Below are positions 6,391 through 6,617 of a stretch of 6,617 nucleotides of DNA, one piece after another. A program made the position numbers and the translations under genes. Each line of letters opens with the position of its first letter. Within the stretch, counting starts at the first letter, position 1. The stretch is taken from NCBI RefSeq assembly GCF_014648135.1, contig NZ_BMQN01000037.1, forward strand, positions 2,501-9,117. The letters are read 5' to 3'. The stretch comes from Deinococcus sedimenti. GTDB lineage: Bacteria > Deinococcota > Deinococci > Deinococcales > Deinococcaceae. The notes under the pieces were generated by a model, which did not search any database, had not been told where the DNA came from, and worked only from the letters and a program-made list of their open reading frames with translations.

Positions 6391-6544
6391 ACCCGGCGCG
6401 CACTGGTGTCGGGCACGCGTTCCAGTTCCTGATGGGCACCGGGGTTCTGTCGCTCAACCTGCTTCCCGACCCGCCGCTGCCTCGCACCCTGCTTGTCGGG
6501 TAGGCCGGCATCGCGGTAGTAGTGGCGCGGAGAGTCGGCTTTTG

Positions 6545-6563
6545 CCTCAGCACCTCAGCACCT
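6545..6563. repeat. Short tandem repeat, CCTCAGCA twice plus CCT
   Basis: CCTCAGCA occurs at 6545-6552 and 6553-6560, followed by a partial third unit CCT. It lies in the 227 bp after the polymerase stop. That stretch otherwise shows only a weak 6-bp stem (CCCGAC 6465-6470 with GTCGGG 6495-6500, 24-base loop) and no gene I can support. Two units may simply be chance or slippage. Confidence 0.4.
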
Positions 6564-6617
6564 GACACTTCGCTAGAAATGGCGTCCTGAACGCAGTGAG
6601 GCATGAAAAAGGGCGGT

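Noticed and set aside
6603..6617. ATG AAA AAG GGC GGT at the right edge as the start of another gene
   Set aside because: Only five codons are visible, GAGG is just one base from the ATG, and no TANNNT box stands at leaderless spacing. It cannot be supported from this window.

Overview
The window comes from a GC-rich bacterium. A Deinococcus-type genome or large plasmid is my best guess, not a proof. It rests on GC content of about 68% in the polymerase gene, strong third-position G/C, a stand-alone bacterial family B polymerase, and a TANNNT -10 box placed as in Deinococcus leaderless transcripts. No replication origin, IS element, tRNA, rRNA or CRISPR array is visible.

Layout, left to right. 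Positions 2-157 hold the last 51 codons of an unrecognised + strand gene. It converges on a - strand gene (241-1275) for a 344-residue protein with an Rx4-6H (HEPN-like) motif near its C-terminus. That gene is divergent from a short + strand gene (1348-1596) with a perfect GGAGG site, encoding an 82-residue, basic, Ala/Ser-rich protein built from two copies of a ~37-residue unit. The small gene converges on a large - strand gene (1648-3717) for an OLD-family protein: an ABC-type ATPase followed by a Toprim nuclease domain. A 354-bp divergent intergenic region (3718-4071) contains a perfect 14-bp inverted repeat inside a larger imperfect palindrome. The + strand gene 4072-6390 encodes a 772-residue family B DNA polymerase with an N-terminal 3'-5' exonuclease domain. 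The last 227 bp hold no gene I can support.

How the genes may relate. The four complete genes alternate in direction (-, +, -, +), so they do not form one operon. An OLD nuclease, a HEPN-motif protein and an accessory DNA polymerase within 6 kb look like an accessory or phage-defence/plasmid region. GC content supports some mosaicism: about 48% at 3421-3540 inside the ATPase gene, against about 68% at 5281-5400 inside the polymerase gene. No UvrD-type helicase flanks the OLD gene, and both its neighbours are visible, so this is not a canonical Gabija pair. A joint function for the OLD and HEPN-like proteins is inference only.
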